DNA of 36,078 bases from NCBI GenBank assembly GCA_900752285.1, contig CAADUW010000100.1, positions 1 through 36,078 on the forward strand, given 5' to 3'. The position numbers and the translations under genes are program-made. Below are positions 25,262 through 33,781 of this stretch, one piece after another. Source of the stretch: an uncultured Oscillospiraceae bacterium (GTDB lineage: Bacteria > Bacillota > Clostridia > Oscillospirales > Oscillospiraceae). The number at the start of each line of letters is the position of its first letter. Within the stretch, counting starts at the first letter, position 1. The notes beneath the pieces were generated by a model that saw nothing but the letters and a program-made list of their open reading frames with translations, did not search any database and was not told the origin of the DNA.

Positions 25262-25290
25262 AGAATACCACGATTTGTCGCATCTGTCAA
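25262..25290 (-). promoter_or_regulatory. Sigma-A promoter of fhs
   Basis: On the minus strand a perfect TTGACA (25290 to 25285) and TATTCT (25267 to 25262) are separated by 17 bases. The same pair of boxes and spacing is seen in front of licT. Confidence 0.9.
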
Positions 25291-25339
25291 GAGCTTTTCG
25301 ATGGCATCCCTACATATTTTTTGTGTGCTTCGACGGGAT

Positions 25340-25379
25340 AACGTCCCCTGGTTCTCCGGAGGGGAGAGCCGGGGGCGTT
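25340..25379. repeat. Long GC-rich hairpin upstream of the fhs promoter
   Basis: AACGTCCCCTGGTTCTCC (25340-25357) pairs with GGGAGAGCCGGGGGCGTT (25362-25379) with G-U pairs and a short loop, giving about 18 paired positions. There is no T-run on either strand. It sits between the MITE-like element and the fhs promoter and may be part of a compound repeat or insulate fhs from upstream transcription. Confidence 0.65.
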
Positions 25380-25386
25380 GAACCGA

Positions 25387-25555
25387 TTAAGGCAGCACCG
25401 CACAATTCGGCAAGAAGTCTCAGACAGGATTTTTGTCCCAATTCAAAGTTTGGAAAACGAAGGAATCCTGTATGCATTTCTGGTTTTTCAAACTGAAGAA
25501 GTGGGGCAAAAAGACGGCGGAGACTCGCAGACGCAATTGTGCGGTGTTGCCTTAA
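25387..25555 (+). repeat. Complete MITE-like palindromic element, copy 2 (169 bp)
   Basis: The termini are inverted repeats of 21 bases that match at 20 positions: TTAAGGCAGCACCGCACAATT at 25387-25407 and the complement of 25535-25555. The outermost bases TTAA occur at both ends and may be a target duplication. Inside, AGTCTC/GAGACT and AGTTTGGAAAA/TTTTTCAAACT form further inverted pairs, so the whole unit folds on itself. It has no coding capacity. The first 108 bases recur in inverted orientation at 1-108. It lies 21 bases downstream of the GDPD-like gene stop. Confidence 0.88.
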
Positions 25556-25576
25556 CTTACAAAAACCATGACAGGT

Positions 25577-26251
25577 TTACTGTTCCGCAAACAGCTTCCG
25601 GCGGAGGTCGGTCAGCTTTTTGGGGGAACGGGTGGTGATATTGCGGATATCCGCCCGGAGAAGCCACTCGGCGGTTTCCGCATCATTCACCGTCCATGCG
25701 GAAATGGCGATGTTCCGTTCCCGGAAGAACCGGAGGAACGTCTGCGTACACAGACCGTAGGGAATGTTGATGGTGCCCACCCCGAAGGCGGTACACTGCC
25801 GGGCAATGGATTCCAGATCCTCCCGAGTGGGTTCCTGCCCGCTGCGGAAACGGCGGAGCATATCGGCAGCGAAGGGGTCCAGATTGAACAGAGTCCGTTC
25901 CCGGACCTGTGCGTTCTCCCGGACCAGGGCGGGACTCACATCTCCGGAAAACAGGAGCTGTTCCGCTATGCCGGATTTTTTCGCAAGGGCCAGCACGCCC
26001 AACTCCATGCCGGGATTTTTCAGATCGCAGTTTACAAGCTTGCCGCTGCCCCGCAGCAGGAAAAAAACTTCCCTGAGGTCAGGACATACATCGTCGGACG
26101 CGTCATGGCTCAGAAAAAAGCTTCCGTCCGGCCGGACCCGGACATCTACCTCCAGTGCTTCCACCGGACAGGAAAGGGCATACCGGACAAATTCCAGAGA
26201 ATTGTCCGGAGTTCCATCGGAACCGGAATGAGCGGTAATGATTGCAGACAT
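25577..26251 (-). CDS. Glycerophosphodiester phosphodiesterase-like protein with altered active site
   Basis: A 224-aa TIM-barrel protein of the GDPD/UgpQ family. The N-terminal motif, normally HRG...PENT, reads AHSG...PDNS: H8 is kept, arginine is replaced by S9 and glutamate by D16. The metal-binding pair E34-x-D36 and H49 in LSHD are present, as is the C-terminal SAWTVNDAETAEWLL followed by NITTRSPKKL (normally ITDxP). It lacks a signal peptide and would be cytosolic. The missing arginine, which contacts phosphate in the family, makes the usual glycerophosphodiester substrate uncertain. AAAAAGGAGAAT precedes the ATG. It lies 295 bases downstream of the PHP gene on the same strand. Confidence 0.85.
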   Translation of the reverse strand: MSAIITAHSGSDGTPDNSLEFVRYALSCPVEALEVDVRVRPDGSFFLSHDASDDVCPDLREVFFLLRGSGKLVNCDLKNPGMELGVLALAKKSGIAEQLLFSGDVSPALVRENAQVRERTLFNLDPFAADMLRRFRSGQEPTREDLESIARQCTAFGVGTINIPYGLCTQTFLRFFRERNIAISAWTVNDAETAEWLLRADIRNITTRSPKKLTDLRRKLFAEQ

Positions 26252-26546
26252 GAGAATTCTCCTTTTTGTTTGGGATGGAAAATTGGAATTTAGCGGGACG
26301 CCCGCCTCGACAAGGTGTCATTCTGAGCCAGTGACCGATGTCACTGGTGTGAGAATCCACCGGATGAATGATATCACGGAACGATGTGCATCAAAATCTG
26401 CCCCTGCACGAGCAAATGGAACGTAATCGTTCCGCTGAACTTTTCAACCGGGAGATTCCCACGCCAGCGTGCGCTCCTTGGAATGACGCAGAGTCGTGGG
26501 GTCTTACGGCGCTAAGCAGCAATTTACCGGGAATTTGGAAAGAACA
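26252..26546. other. Intergenic stretch with repeat-like hairpins
   Basis: No credible gene. A perfect 8-bp hairpin, CCAGTGAC-CGAT-GTCACTGG (26328-26347), lies in a segment rich in short palindromes, including CGGAACGATG and AACGTAATCGTT around 26380-26435 and CACGCCAGCGTG at 26461-26472. The character resembles interspersed repeats of gut Clostridia, but no second copy occurs in the window. No promoter with two good boxes was seen for the GDPD-like gene. Confidence 0.5.
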
Positions 26547-27332
26547 TCACAGCTTATGAAAAACGGGTTTTCTCTGCTCGAAGGTGCACACGTATCCGAA
26601 AACTTCCCGGGCGGCGTCCAGCGCCGCGGGGATGTACTGCCCGACCCGGTCCGGGGCGTGGGCATCGGAACCGACGGTGACGATCTCTCCGCCCAGCTCC
26701 CGGAACCGCCGCAGGTAGGGCAGTCCCGGAAAGAAGTCCCCGATTTTGTCCACGCCGCTGGTGTTGATCTCCATCCCCTTGCCCTTCCGCACGAGGATGC
26801 GCAGAATTTCGTCGACCAGTTCCCCGTAATCCTCCGGCGGAATGATCCGGGGGGCGGGATTGCAGGGGGATTTGGAAATGAAGGTCATGTGGCTGAGAAC
26901 ATCGAAGCAGTTGCAGCGGCTCACGCAGTCCAGCATGGCTTCAAAGTAACGCCGCTCGATCTGCCGGGGGTCCCTGCCCCTCCAAAGCTCTGGAAAGTAG
27001 GTGTCGATCCCGTCCACACAGTGGATGGAGCCAAGGATAAAGTCGTATGGAAAGGCAGCGATTTCCGCGTCCATTTCCTCCGTAAATTCACTGCTCAGGC
27101 CCAGCTCCATACCGTGGCGGATGGTAATACCCGGAACGGACAGATTTTCATAGGCGGTGCGGTACTGCTCCCGGGAAAAGGAAATGGTGCTGTGCGCCAC
27201 TCCGGGGCAGTAGTCGCTGTGATCGGTGAAGCAGATTTCCTGCAGTCCGGCGTTCTTTGCGGCAAGAACCATGGCAAGGGGATCGGAGTCTGTGTCGTAG
27301 GAGACCCGGGAGTGCATATGAAAGTCAAACAT
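26547..27332 (-). CDS. PHP-domain phosphatase, histidinol-phosphatase (HisK) type
   Basis: A 261-aa metal-dependent phosphoesterase. PHP motifs are visible: FDFHMHSRVS with H5 and H7, FTDHSDY with the metal-binding aspartate and histidine, GMELG, ILGSIHCVDG, FDVLSHM, EINTSG and TVGSDAHAP. Members of this subgroup are called histidinol-phosphatases, which remove phosphate from L-histidinol phosphate in histidine synthesis. No his gene is near, and the gene starts 12 bases after the GH38 stop, so a phosphatase role in the sugar locus is an equally fair guess. Confidence 0.9.
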   Translation of the reverse strand: MFDFHMHSRVSYDTDSDPLAMVLAAKNAGLQEICFTDHSDYCPGVAHSTISFSREQYRTAYENLSVPGITIRHGMELGLSSEFTEEMDAEIAAFPYDFILGSIHCVDGIDTYFPELWRGRDPRQIERRYFEAMLDCVSRCNCFDVLSHMTFISKSPCNPAPRIIPPEDYGELVDEILRILVRKGKGMEINTSGVDKIGDFFPGLPYLRRFRELGGEIVTVGSDAHAPDRVGQYIPAALDAAREVFGYVCTFEQRKPVFHKL

Positions 27333-27344
27333 ATTTTTACTCCT

Positions 27345-30300
27345 TTACTCCACGCGCAGGGTGACGATCTCAAAGTTCCGGACCGGCAAGGTCACCTGAT
27401 TTCCGTGAACCTCCAGCGTATCGGAGGAAAGGAGATTTTCCATCAGGTCGCACAGAGTCACCTTCCGGAAGGGAAGCCCGAGGGTCAGGGTGGCACGGCA
27501 CCGGCGGTCAAAGGCTTCGTAGAACCGGACAATAAAGCCGTGTCCGTCCTCGGCCTGCTTGACGGTTTCGATGATCACGCCGGGCATGTCGCAGCAGACG
27601 AGGCTGAAGCTGTCGGGCAGGCTGCCGTCGCCGCAGGCGGAAGCTGCCATCAGGGGCTGGTTCAGAGCGTAGGCTTCCCGAATGGTGCCGGCATCCCGGA
27701 AATCGCCGGTGTGGGGCAGCAGGGAGTAGGTGAAATCATGGGAGCCCTGATCGGCTTCCGGGTTGGGATAGGTGGCACCCTTCAGCAGGGAGAGGGTCAG
27801 GGTGCTGCCCTCGGCACTGTGTCCGTATTTGCAGTCGTTGAGCAGAGAAACACCGTAGCCGTTTTCTCCGATGTCCGCCCATTTCTGGGCGCAGACCTCA
27901 AACTTGGCAGCGTCCCAGCTGGTATTGCGGTGGGTGGGACGGGTCACGTGACCGAACTGAATTTCGTAGGTCGCCTGCGTGGCGTGGAGATCCAGCGGGA
28001 ACACGGCTTTCAGCAGCTGGTGCCGCTGGTGCCATTCCACATGGGTTTCAAAGTCGATCCGGGGAGACTCGGCGTACAGAAATACGGTCTGGGTGATGAC
28101 GGAATCACAGTAGGGCTTGACGAACCGGATACCCTTGCGGAAGCCCTCGTCTACCACCGTGCAGGAAGAAACCTGATCGACCTGCCACATTTTATCTGTG
28201 TAGTACCGGCTCAGCTCCCAGGCATCGTAGTCCCGGGGGAAGTCCTCGTAGACCCGCAGCTCGTTGATGGCGCTGCCTTCCGGGCACAGCTCCCGCTCGG
28301 CACGCTTGTCGAACAGGGAGCGGATCGCGCCGGTTTCAGAGAAGCACAGGCGCACGAACCGGTTTTCCAGTCGCTCGGAGGTGGCGTCCACGTCGGCGGC
28401 ACCCTCCGAACCGGAGAGCAGCTTCCAGCCCATGGCGGGGACTTTTTCCGCCCACAGATTCCGGTCACCGACCCGAACCATGCCGCTGCGGGCAAAGCCC
28501 AACGGGTTATATACCAGAATGCCGCTGCGCTTCGTTCCGGAAGCCAGCCGGGACAGAGCGGCGTCTGCAATGCTGCCCGCGCCGTTCAGAACACCGGCGT
28601 AGTGTTCGTCGGACACGTCATAGACCTCCTTGATGGAGGAACCGGGAATAATGTCGTGGAACTGGTTGAGCAGTACGGTCTGCCAGTATCCGTGAAGCTT
28701 GGAGGCAGGATACCCGGCACCGGTCAGCGCCTTGTCCAACACGGACAGGGTCTCCGCCTTTTGCAGCAGAAATTCGCTGCGGCGGTTATTCCGCTTGTTT
28801 TTTGCAATGGAGGTATAGGTGCCCCGGTGGAATTCCAGATACAGCTCGCCGACCCAGCGGGGCATGTGTCCGGATTTCTTCGCCCGGTGAACCATGTCCG
28901 CGTACAGTCCGTCCATGAATTCTCCGGCGGTTGCCATTTTGGTTCTGGGAATGCCGGGAAGTCCCGTGTCCGTGCGCCGGAGAACCTCCAGCATGTGGCG
29001 GGTAGGACCGCCGCCGCCGTCGCCGAAGCCGAAGGTGATCAGGGTTTTGTCGGAGTATTCCTTTTGCTGGAACCGCTCCCAGGTGCCCTTCACCATTGTG
29101 GGCTCCGTGGAGCAGACGTAGGTGGTGGTTTTGTCACTCTCGCCGGGCTTTGGCAGGTTCCGGGCGGTGCCGAAGTGGGTAAAGATCTCCGTACCGTCGA
29201 TGCCCTCCCACATGAAGGCGTCGTAGGGCATTTTGTTGGTTTCGTTCCAGCCGATTTTGGTGGTGAAGAACCGGTCCACCCCGGATTTCCGGAGAATCTG
29301 AGGCAGCGCGGCGCTGTAGCCGAATACATCCGGCAGCCACAGAATATGGCTGTCCACGCCGAACTCCTGCTTCATGAACTGTTTGCCGTGGAGAATCTGG
29401 CGGACAAAGCTTTCGCCGCTGGTCAGGTTGCAGTCCGCTTCCAGCCACATGGCGCCTTCCACTTCCCAGCGGCCCTGCCGTACCCGCTCCTGAATCTGGG
29501 CGTACAGCTCCGGGGCATTCTCCTTGATATAGAGGTAAAGCTGCGGCTGAGAGGACATGAAAATGTATTCTGGGAACTGCTCCATCAGCCGCAGTACGGT
29601 GGAAAAGCTCCGCTGGGCCTTTTCCTCGGTCTGTGCCAGCGTCCACAGCCATGCCATGTCGATGTGGGTGTGACCGACGGTGTAGACCGTAGGGGCAAGC
29701 CCGCCGCAGACCTTGCCGTAAAATTCCTCTTTCAGGTACTTCCGGGCGGCGCGGACGCTTTCGTAGAAGGCGGCGCTGCCGGGGCTGCGCAGATCCACCA
29801 TATCCACGGCGGTGCTCAGATGCCGCAGGATCTGCCAGTATTCGGCGCAGCCGGGCTCCATGCAGGCGGAAGCGTCCAGCGGGACCCGCAGATCGTAGTA
29901 AAGTCCCTCGGCTTCCTCGTCGATCCACTGGAGCGCAGCGTCAAATTTGGCGCGGACGGGGCGGAGCAGACTGGTGTACATATAGACCTGCAGGTCGTAT
30001 TCCTTCCCGGGCTCCAGCTTTACAAGCCGGTGGTTGATGTCCACACCCTGCGTCAGCTCACCGTTCAGGTATACAATGCCCTGGGGGTTTACGCTGTCCC
30101 AGTCTCCCTCGTAGCCGGTGGAGAGATGAAAAAACAGTTCCTTCCCGGGCTGGGCGGCCGGGGCGGTAAAGTGGGTCCGGAACCAGTAGTGGGCATCGTG
30201 CCCGCCAAAGGTCATGTTGGGATCCCAGGGCTGCCAACCGGTTTCCGGCGCGGTGTTGCAGGCACCCTTGTAGCCCGCGGGGCAGTAGGCAAAGTCGTCC

Positions 30301-30377
30301 AGCACGGCGGCAGTGGTGTGGCGGAGCAGATCCAACTGGTCACAAATGACCCGGATCTTGTCCTGCTGATAGTCCAT
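27345..30377 (-). CDS. Alpha-mannosidase, glycoside hydrolase family 38
   Basis: A 1010-aa cytosolic GH38 enzyme, a zinc-dependent retaining alpha-mannosidase. An N-terminal beta-domain (about 1-220) precedes the catalytic barrel with VGHTHIDMAWLW (zinc ligands H236 and D240 region) and WLPDVFGYSAALPQIL, whose D350 is the expected nucleophile. FGFGDGGGGPTRHMLE and NQFHDIIPGSS follow, then the large beta-sandwich C-terminal domain. No signal peptide is present, so substrate must be imported first. Its length and domain order fit bacterial enzymes that trim short mannosides. GGAGGACA precedes the ATG. It lies 90 bases after the unknown 221-aa gene and 12 bases before the PHP gene, and is divergent from an ABC importer. 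Confidence 0.96.
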   Translation of the reverse strand: MDYQQDKIRVICDQLDLLRHTTAAVLDDFAYCPAGYKGACNTAPETGWQPWDPNMTFGGHDAHYWFRTHFTAPAAQPGKELFFHLSTGYEGDWDSVNPQGIVYLNGELTQGVDINHRLVKLEPGKEYDLQVYMYTSLLRPVRAKFDAALQWIDEEAEGLYYDLRVPLDASACMEPGCAEYWQILRHLSTAVDMVDLRSPGSAAFYESVRAARKYLKEEFYGKVCGGLAPTVYTVGHTHIDMAWLWTLAQTEEKAQRSFSTVLRLMEQFPEYIFMSSQPQLYLYIKENAPELYAQIQERVRQGRWEVEGAMWLEADCNLTSGESFVRQILHGKQFMKQEFGVDSHILWLPDVFGYSAALPQILRKSGVDRFFTTKIGWNETNKMPYDAFMWEGIDGTEIFTHFGTARNLPKPGESDKTTTYVCSTEPTMVKGTWERFQQKEYSDKTLITFGFGDGGGGPTRHMLEVLRRTDTGLPGIPRTKMATAGEFMDGLYADMVHRAKKSGHMPRWVGELYLEFHRGTYTSIAKNKRNNRRSEFLLQKAETLSVLDKALTGAGYPASKLHGYWQTVLLNQFHDIIPGSSIKEVYDVSDEHYAGVLNGAGSIADAALSRLASGTKRSGILVYNPLGFARSGMVRVGDRNLWAEKVPAMGWKLLSGSEGAADVDATSERLENRFVRLCFSETGAIRSLFDKRAERELCPEGSAINELRVYEDFPRDYDAWELSRYYTDKMWQVDQVSSCTVVDEGFRKGIRFVKPYCDSVITQTVFLYAESPRIDFETHVEWHQRHQLLKAVFPLDLHATQATYEIQFGHVTRPTHRNTSWDAAKFEVCAQKWADIGENGYGVSLLNDCKYGHSAEGSTLTLSLLKGATYPNPEADQGSHDFTYSLLPHTGDFRDAGTIREAYALNQPLMAASACGDGSLPDSFSLVCCDMPGVIIETVKQAEDGHGFIVRFYEAFDRRCRATLTLGLPFRKVTLCDLMENLLSSDTLEVHGNQVTLPVRNFEIVTLRVE

Positions 30378-30467
30378 GAAATGTCCTCCTTAAATAAAAG
30401 TGGGGTAAAACGTAATTGATTTTGGATAGTGCCGGTAAAGAAGCGTCGGGTGAAGCGCAAAGCAGCA

Positions 30468-31133
30468 TCATGAATCTGCCCGGATCTTTTCCAGCTGGGT
30501 GGATACATAGCTAGGGATAGCCTCGTGCAGGTCGTCCCAATCGGTGAGAATGGGAGTGCCCTCCGGGATGAAGCTCCAGCTTGGAGTGAAGCTGTAGTGC
30601 CTGCGGATGTAGGCGCGGACGGCTTCGTCCTGCGCCTTGTCGGTGTGCATTCTTCCCTCGAACATGCGGGGGACCAGCAGTCCGCCGCCGCACAGTTCCC
30701 GGCAGCAGGTGTTTGCCTGGGTATGCAGACCGAACAGCCGTGGGTCCGGCAGAATGGCGTGCTTGCCCGGCTGGATATAGAGCAGAGGAACTCCGTCCTC
30801 CAGACTGTACAGATCCGGGACCCCGGAGGCGCACAGGCGCATGCCGTGGAAGCTGCACCAGCAGCCGGTGACGGCTCCGTCCTTTACGGCGACCCAGGCG
30901 TGCTCCAGATCATAAAGGTGCTGGATGTCATAATCAAAATAGAGAGCGTACTCCACAATGAGATCCGCGTTTTCTGCGGCGGGGTCCAGCGTCAGATTGG
31001 GAAAACTCCGGGAGACGGTGGGGGCTTCGGCTACGGTGCAGCCTATGTGAAGAAGCGGAAAGGGATCGTTCTGATCCTTGCGGAAATGGGGCAGGTACTT
31101 CTGCGCAATGGAACGCGCGCGATTGCTTAGCAT
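30468..31133 (-). CDS. Unrecognised 221-aa protein, first gene of the mannosidase operon
   Basis: I do not recognise the family. A good AGGAGG site precedes the ATG at 31133. There is no signal peptide or membrane segment. Notable stretches are ALYFDYDIQHLYDLEHAWV, GCWCSFHGMRLC and LYIQPGKHAILPDPRLFG, with clustered His, Asp, Glu and aromatic residues that could bind metal or sugar, and a late FTPSWSFIPEG segment. A small dedicated enzyme or carbohydrate-binding protein would fit its place ahead of the GH38 gene. This is inference only. Confidence 0.8.
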   Translation of the reverse strand: MLSNRARSIAQKYLPHFRKDQNDPFPLLHIGCTVAEAPTVSRSFPNLTLDPAAENADLIVEYALYFDYDIQHLYDLEHAWVAVKDGAVTGCWCSFHGMRLCASGVPDLYSLEDGVPLLYIQPGKHAILPDPRLFGLHTQANTCCRELCGGGLLVPRMFEGRMHTDKAQDEAVRAYIRRHYSFTPSWSFIPEGTPILTDWDDLHEAIPSYVSTQLEKIRADS

Positions 31134-31675
31134 AAGGAAACCTCCTGTATCTGGCAGTGCCGGATGAGGGCCGGATGCCTGTATCCTGTGACAGCGTTAT
31201 TGTAGAAAACAACGGTCCAAAAATCCATGGAAAAATATCCCGAAAAAAGAGACGACCGGCGGTCACGGACGGGGCACAAACCGGGCCGGAAACGGTTCCG
31301 CTCCGGTTTGCGGAGAACAGAATATGTGTTTTTGTTCCGCACCTTGTTGAAGAAAAACGGAGAACCTGGTAGAAAACAGCTTTCTTCCATGGAACGCTGG
31401 AAGATGCCATCAAAAAAGACGGCTATCTTGCACAAAGCAGAGCACACTTTTTTGGACAGAATAGTCAAAACAAAATACGCTTTGTCTAGATTTTACAAAA
31501 AGAATGAAATGTAAAGAGAAAGTACAATGCATTATTAACATTACTTTTTACCAAAATCACATGGATTTGTGACCATGTATCCGTTACAATAAAGGCAATT
31601 CATCCGGGAAACGGTCTCCTGCATGGAGAAATATCCTTGCTCGGATGGCAAAATAAGAACAACAGGAGGACAACA
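31134..31675. other. Divergent intergenic region between mannosidase operon and ABC importer
   Basis: 542 bases without a credible gene. It must hold the promoters of both divergent operons. A candidate -10 for the importer, TACAAT, lies at 31585-31590 with no good -35 box. Two palindromes stand out: a nested hairpin at 31277-31310 (outer arms CAAACCGG/CCGGTTTG, inner arms CGGAA/TTCCG), and TTTACA (31492-31497) with TGTAAA (31510-31515), a possible regulator site in an A/T-rich tract. No transcriptional regulator gene of the locus is visible. Confidence 0.6.
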
Positions 31676-33754
31676 ATGAAAAAGAAGTACATTTGTCTGC
31701 TGCTGGCTGTTGTGATGCTGATGGGTATTTTTGCCGGCTGCGGCAACACTCCCCCCGCGGCAAGCGACAGCACCACCGCACCGGGCAACACGCCTAGTGA
31801 GAGCACTTCTGCCGAGATCGTAAAGCAGGCACCCGTTCTTCAGGCTCAGGTGGATGCGGGCACTCTGCCCGACCTGACAGACCGGATTCCCGTGGAGTCC
31901 GACGTTTATGTGGAAGCTGACAATAATCCCACCGAAACCCCCAGCTACGGCGGAACCCTTCGGACCAACAACGGCGGCAAGTGGTACTTCGGACCCATTA
32001 CCGAAGAGCCTCTGTTCCGGCTGCTGGACGACGGTACCGTGGAGCCCAACGTGGCAAAGGGCTATGAGATGTCCGACGATGGCCTCGTTTACACCATTCA
32101 TCTCCGCGAGGGCATGAAGTGGTCCGACGGCGAGCCCTTCACTGCCGAGGACTGCGTTTACTACTATAACTACATTCTGGTCACCAATGTGGACAACGAG
32201 ACCGGCAAGGTCACCAAGTCCGCTACCACCAAGTACTACAACTGGTACATGACCAAGGATCCTGCCGACGGCATCATGAAGCCCGCACAGGTCCGTTACG
32301 TGGACGACACCACCTTCACCATTACCCTGTACAGCCCCAAGGCAACCCTGCTGCAGGCTATCTGCATCGACAACAAGTGGATGTTTGCCCCCAAGCACTG
32401 GTACAAGGATCTGCAGGCTTATGATGAGACCGTTCCGCACTGGTCCGGCGAGACCGACCTGAAGCTCATCGGCGGCGAAGGCCTGACCACCATTACCGAG
32501 GAGCAGGCCGTTGCCAACGCAAAGGCACGCAACTCCCTGTACACCTTCGAAGACTACAACATGCTCTGCAAGGAGCTGTGCTACTACTACTGGCAGTACG
32601 CCGGCCGTCCCTCTCTGCGCCCCTGGGTCATCACCTCCGCAATGACCGACAGCAATCTGCTGTTCGAGCGGAACGCCTACTACTGGAAGGTGGACGCCGA
32701 CGGCCGTCAGCTGCCCTACATTGACAATCTGGAGCTCGTGACGCTGGACGAGAGCCTGTACGCACAGGAGATCATGGCAGGCAACATTGACGTTGCAACC
32801 TTCGGCAATGACGAGTTCCCCCTGTACAAGGCCAGCGAGGCCACCGGCTGCTTCAATATCAAGCAGCTGAACGGTTCCTCCTGGACCATCATGGAGCTGC
32901 AGCTGAACCAGACCTATAAGGACGCGCAGTATGCTGAGCTCTTCTCTCAGATCGATTTCCGTCACGCTCTGTCCATCGCTGCCGACCGGAATGAGATGAA
33001 CAACATCCTCTTCAACGGCATGGCGGTTCCCACCCAGTCCGCACCTCCCGAGGGCTCTGCCGAGTACATCGAGGGCGCTACCGAGAAGTGGATCGAACTG
33101 GATGTGGACGGCGCCAACGCTCTGCTGGACGGCATCGCCATGATTTCCTCCGATCGCAATGCTGACGGCTACCGGACCTTCGTGGACGGCGCCAACGCCG
33201 GCAAGCCCATCGTGCTGCAGATCGAAACCGACAGCACCGAGCTTCAGGCCAAGGCGGTTGCTCTGCTGGCTACCTACTATAAGAAGCTGGGCATCCAGGT
33301 CGTCGAAGTCGCCAACACCGATAACAACGCCCGGAACGAGAAGCTGTACGTAGGCAATGAGGTCATGTCCTCCCTGTACAAGACCGCTACCTTCAACGTC
33401 ATGCTTCGCCCCGACGCCGTTGCCGTGAACCGGAACAACCTGGCATGGGCCGGTAAGTACGGTCTGGAGCATCAGGACTGCATTACGCCTGCGGAAGGCA
33501 CGCCTATGGCTGACATGGTCAACGCCACCAAGGAGCTGCAGGCCGCTACCACCATGGAAGAGCTTCAGGCCGCTGCCAAGAAGGTCGTGAAGAACTTCTG
33601 TGACAACACCTGGGCAATCGGCTACCTGAACGATTCCGGCTCCTATTTCGCTGCCAACAAGCGCATCCACAACCTCAACGACGGCTTCATTTACTGCGAC
33701 GAGCTGCGTTTCCTGGGCTACGGCAAGCCCTACACCTGGTTCATCCAGGAGTGA
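31676..33754 (+). CDS. ABC transporter substrate-binding lipoprotein, Opp/Dpp family (SBP_bac_5)
   Basis: A 692-aa extracytoplasmic solute receptor. The N-terminus KKKYICLLLAVVMLMGIFAGC is a lipoprotein signal with lipobox FAGC and lipidated C22. A Ser/Thr/Pro-rich linker follows. The mature domain has family features such as LFRLLDDGTVEPNVAKGYEM and LREGMKWSDGEPFTAEDCVYY, the usual start of SBP_bac_5 proteins. At about 670 mature residues it is longer than peptide receptors such as OppA (about 520), as in homologues that serve oligosaccharides. GGAGGACAAC precedes ATG 31676. Divergence from a GH38 operon suggests a mannose-containing ligand, which is inferred from position. Confidence 0.93.
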   Translation: MKKKYICLLLAVVMLMGIFAGCGNTPPAASDSTTAPGNTPSESTSAEIVKQAPVLQAQVDAGTLPDLTDRIPVESDVYVEADNNPTETPSYGGTLRTNNGGKWYFGPITEEPLFRLLDDGTVEPNVAKGYEMSDDGLVYTIHLREGMKWSDGEPFTAEDCVYYYNYILVTNVDNETGKVTKSATTKYYNWYMTKDPADGIMKPAQVRYVDDTTFTITLYSPKATLLQAICIDNKWMFAPKHWYKDLQAYDETVPHWSGETDLKLIGGEGLTTITEEQAVANAKARNSLYTFEDYNMLCKELCYYYWQYAGRPSLRPWVITSAMTDSNLLFERNAYYWKVDADGRQLPYIDNLELVTLDESLYAQEIMAGNIDVATFGNDEFPLYKASEATGCFNIKQLNGSSWTIMELQLNQTYKDAQYAELFSQIDFRHALSIAADRNEMNNILFNGMAVPTQSAPPEGSAEYIEGATEKWIELDVDGANALLDGIAMISSDRNADGYRTFVDGANAGKPIVLQIETDSTELQAKAVALLATYYKKLGIQVVEVANTDNNARNEKLYVGNEVMSSLYKTATFNVMLRPDAVAVNRNNLAWAGKYGLEHQDCITPAEGTPMADMVNATKELQAATTMEELQAAAKKVVKNFCDNTWAIGYLNDSGSYFAANKRIHNLNDGFIYCDELRFLGYGKPYTWFIQE

Positions 33755-33781
33755 TAAAATCCCCAGCATAGATCCCTTTCG

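Noticed and set aside
26496..30419. Plus-strand frame of about 1300 codons opposite the GH38 and PHP genes
   Set aside because: It is antisense to two recognised enzymes and has no start signal or domain.
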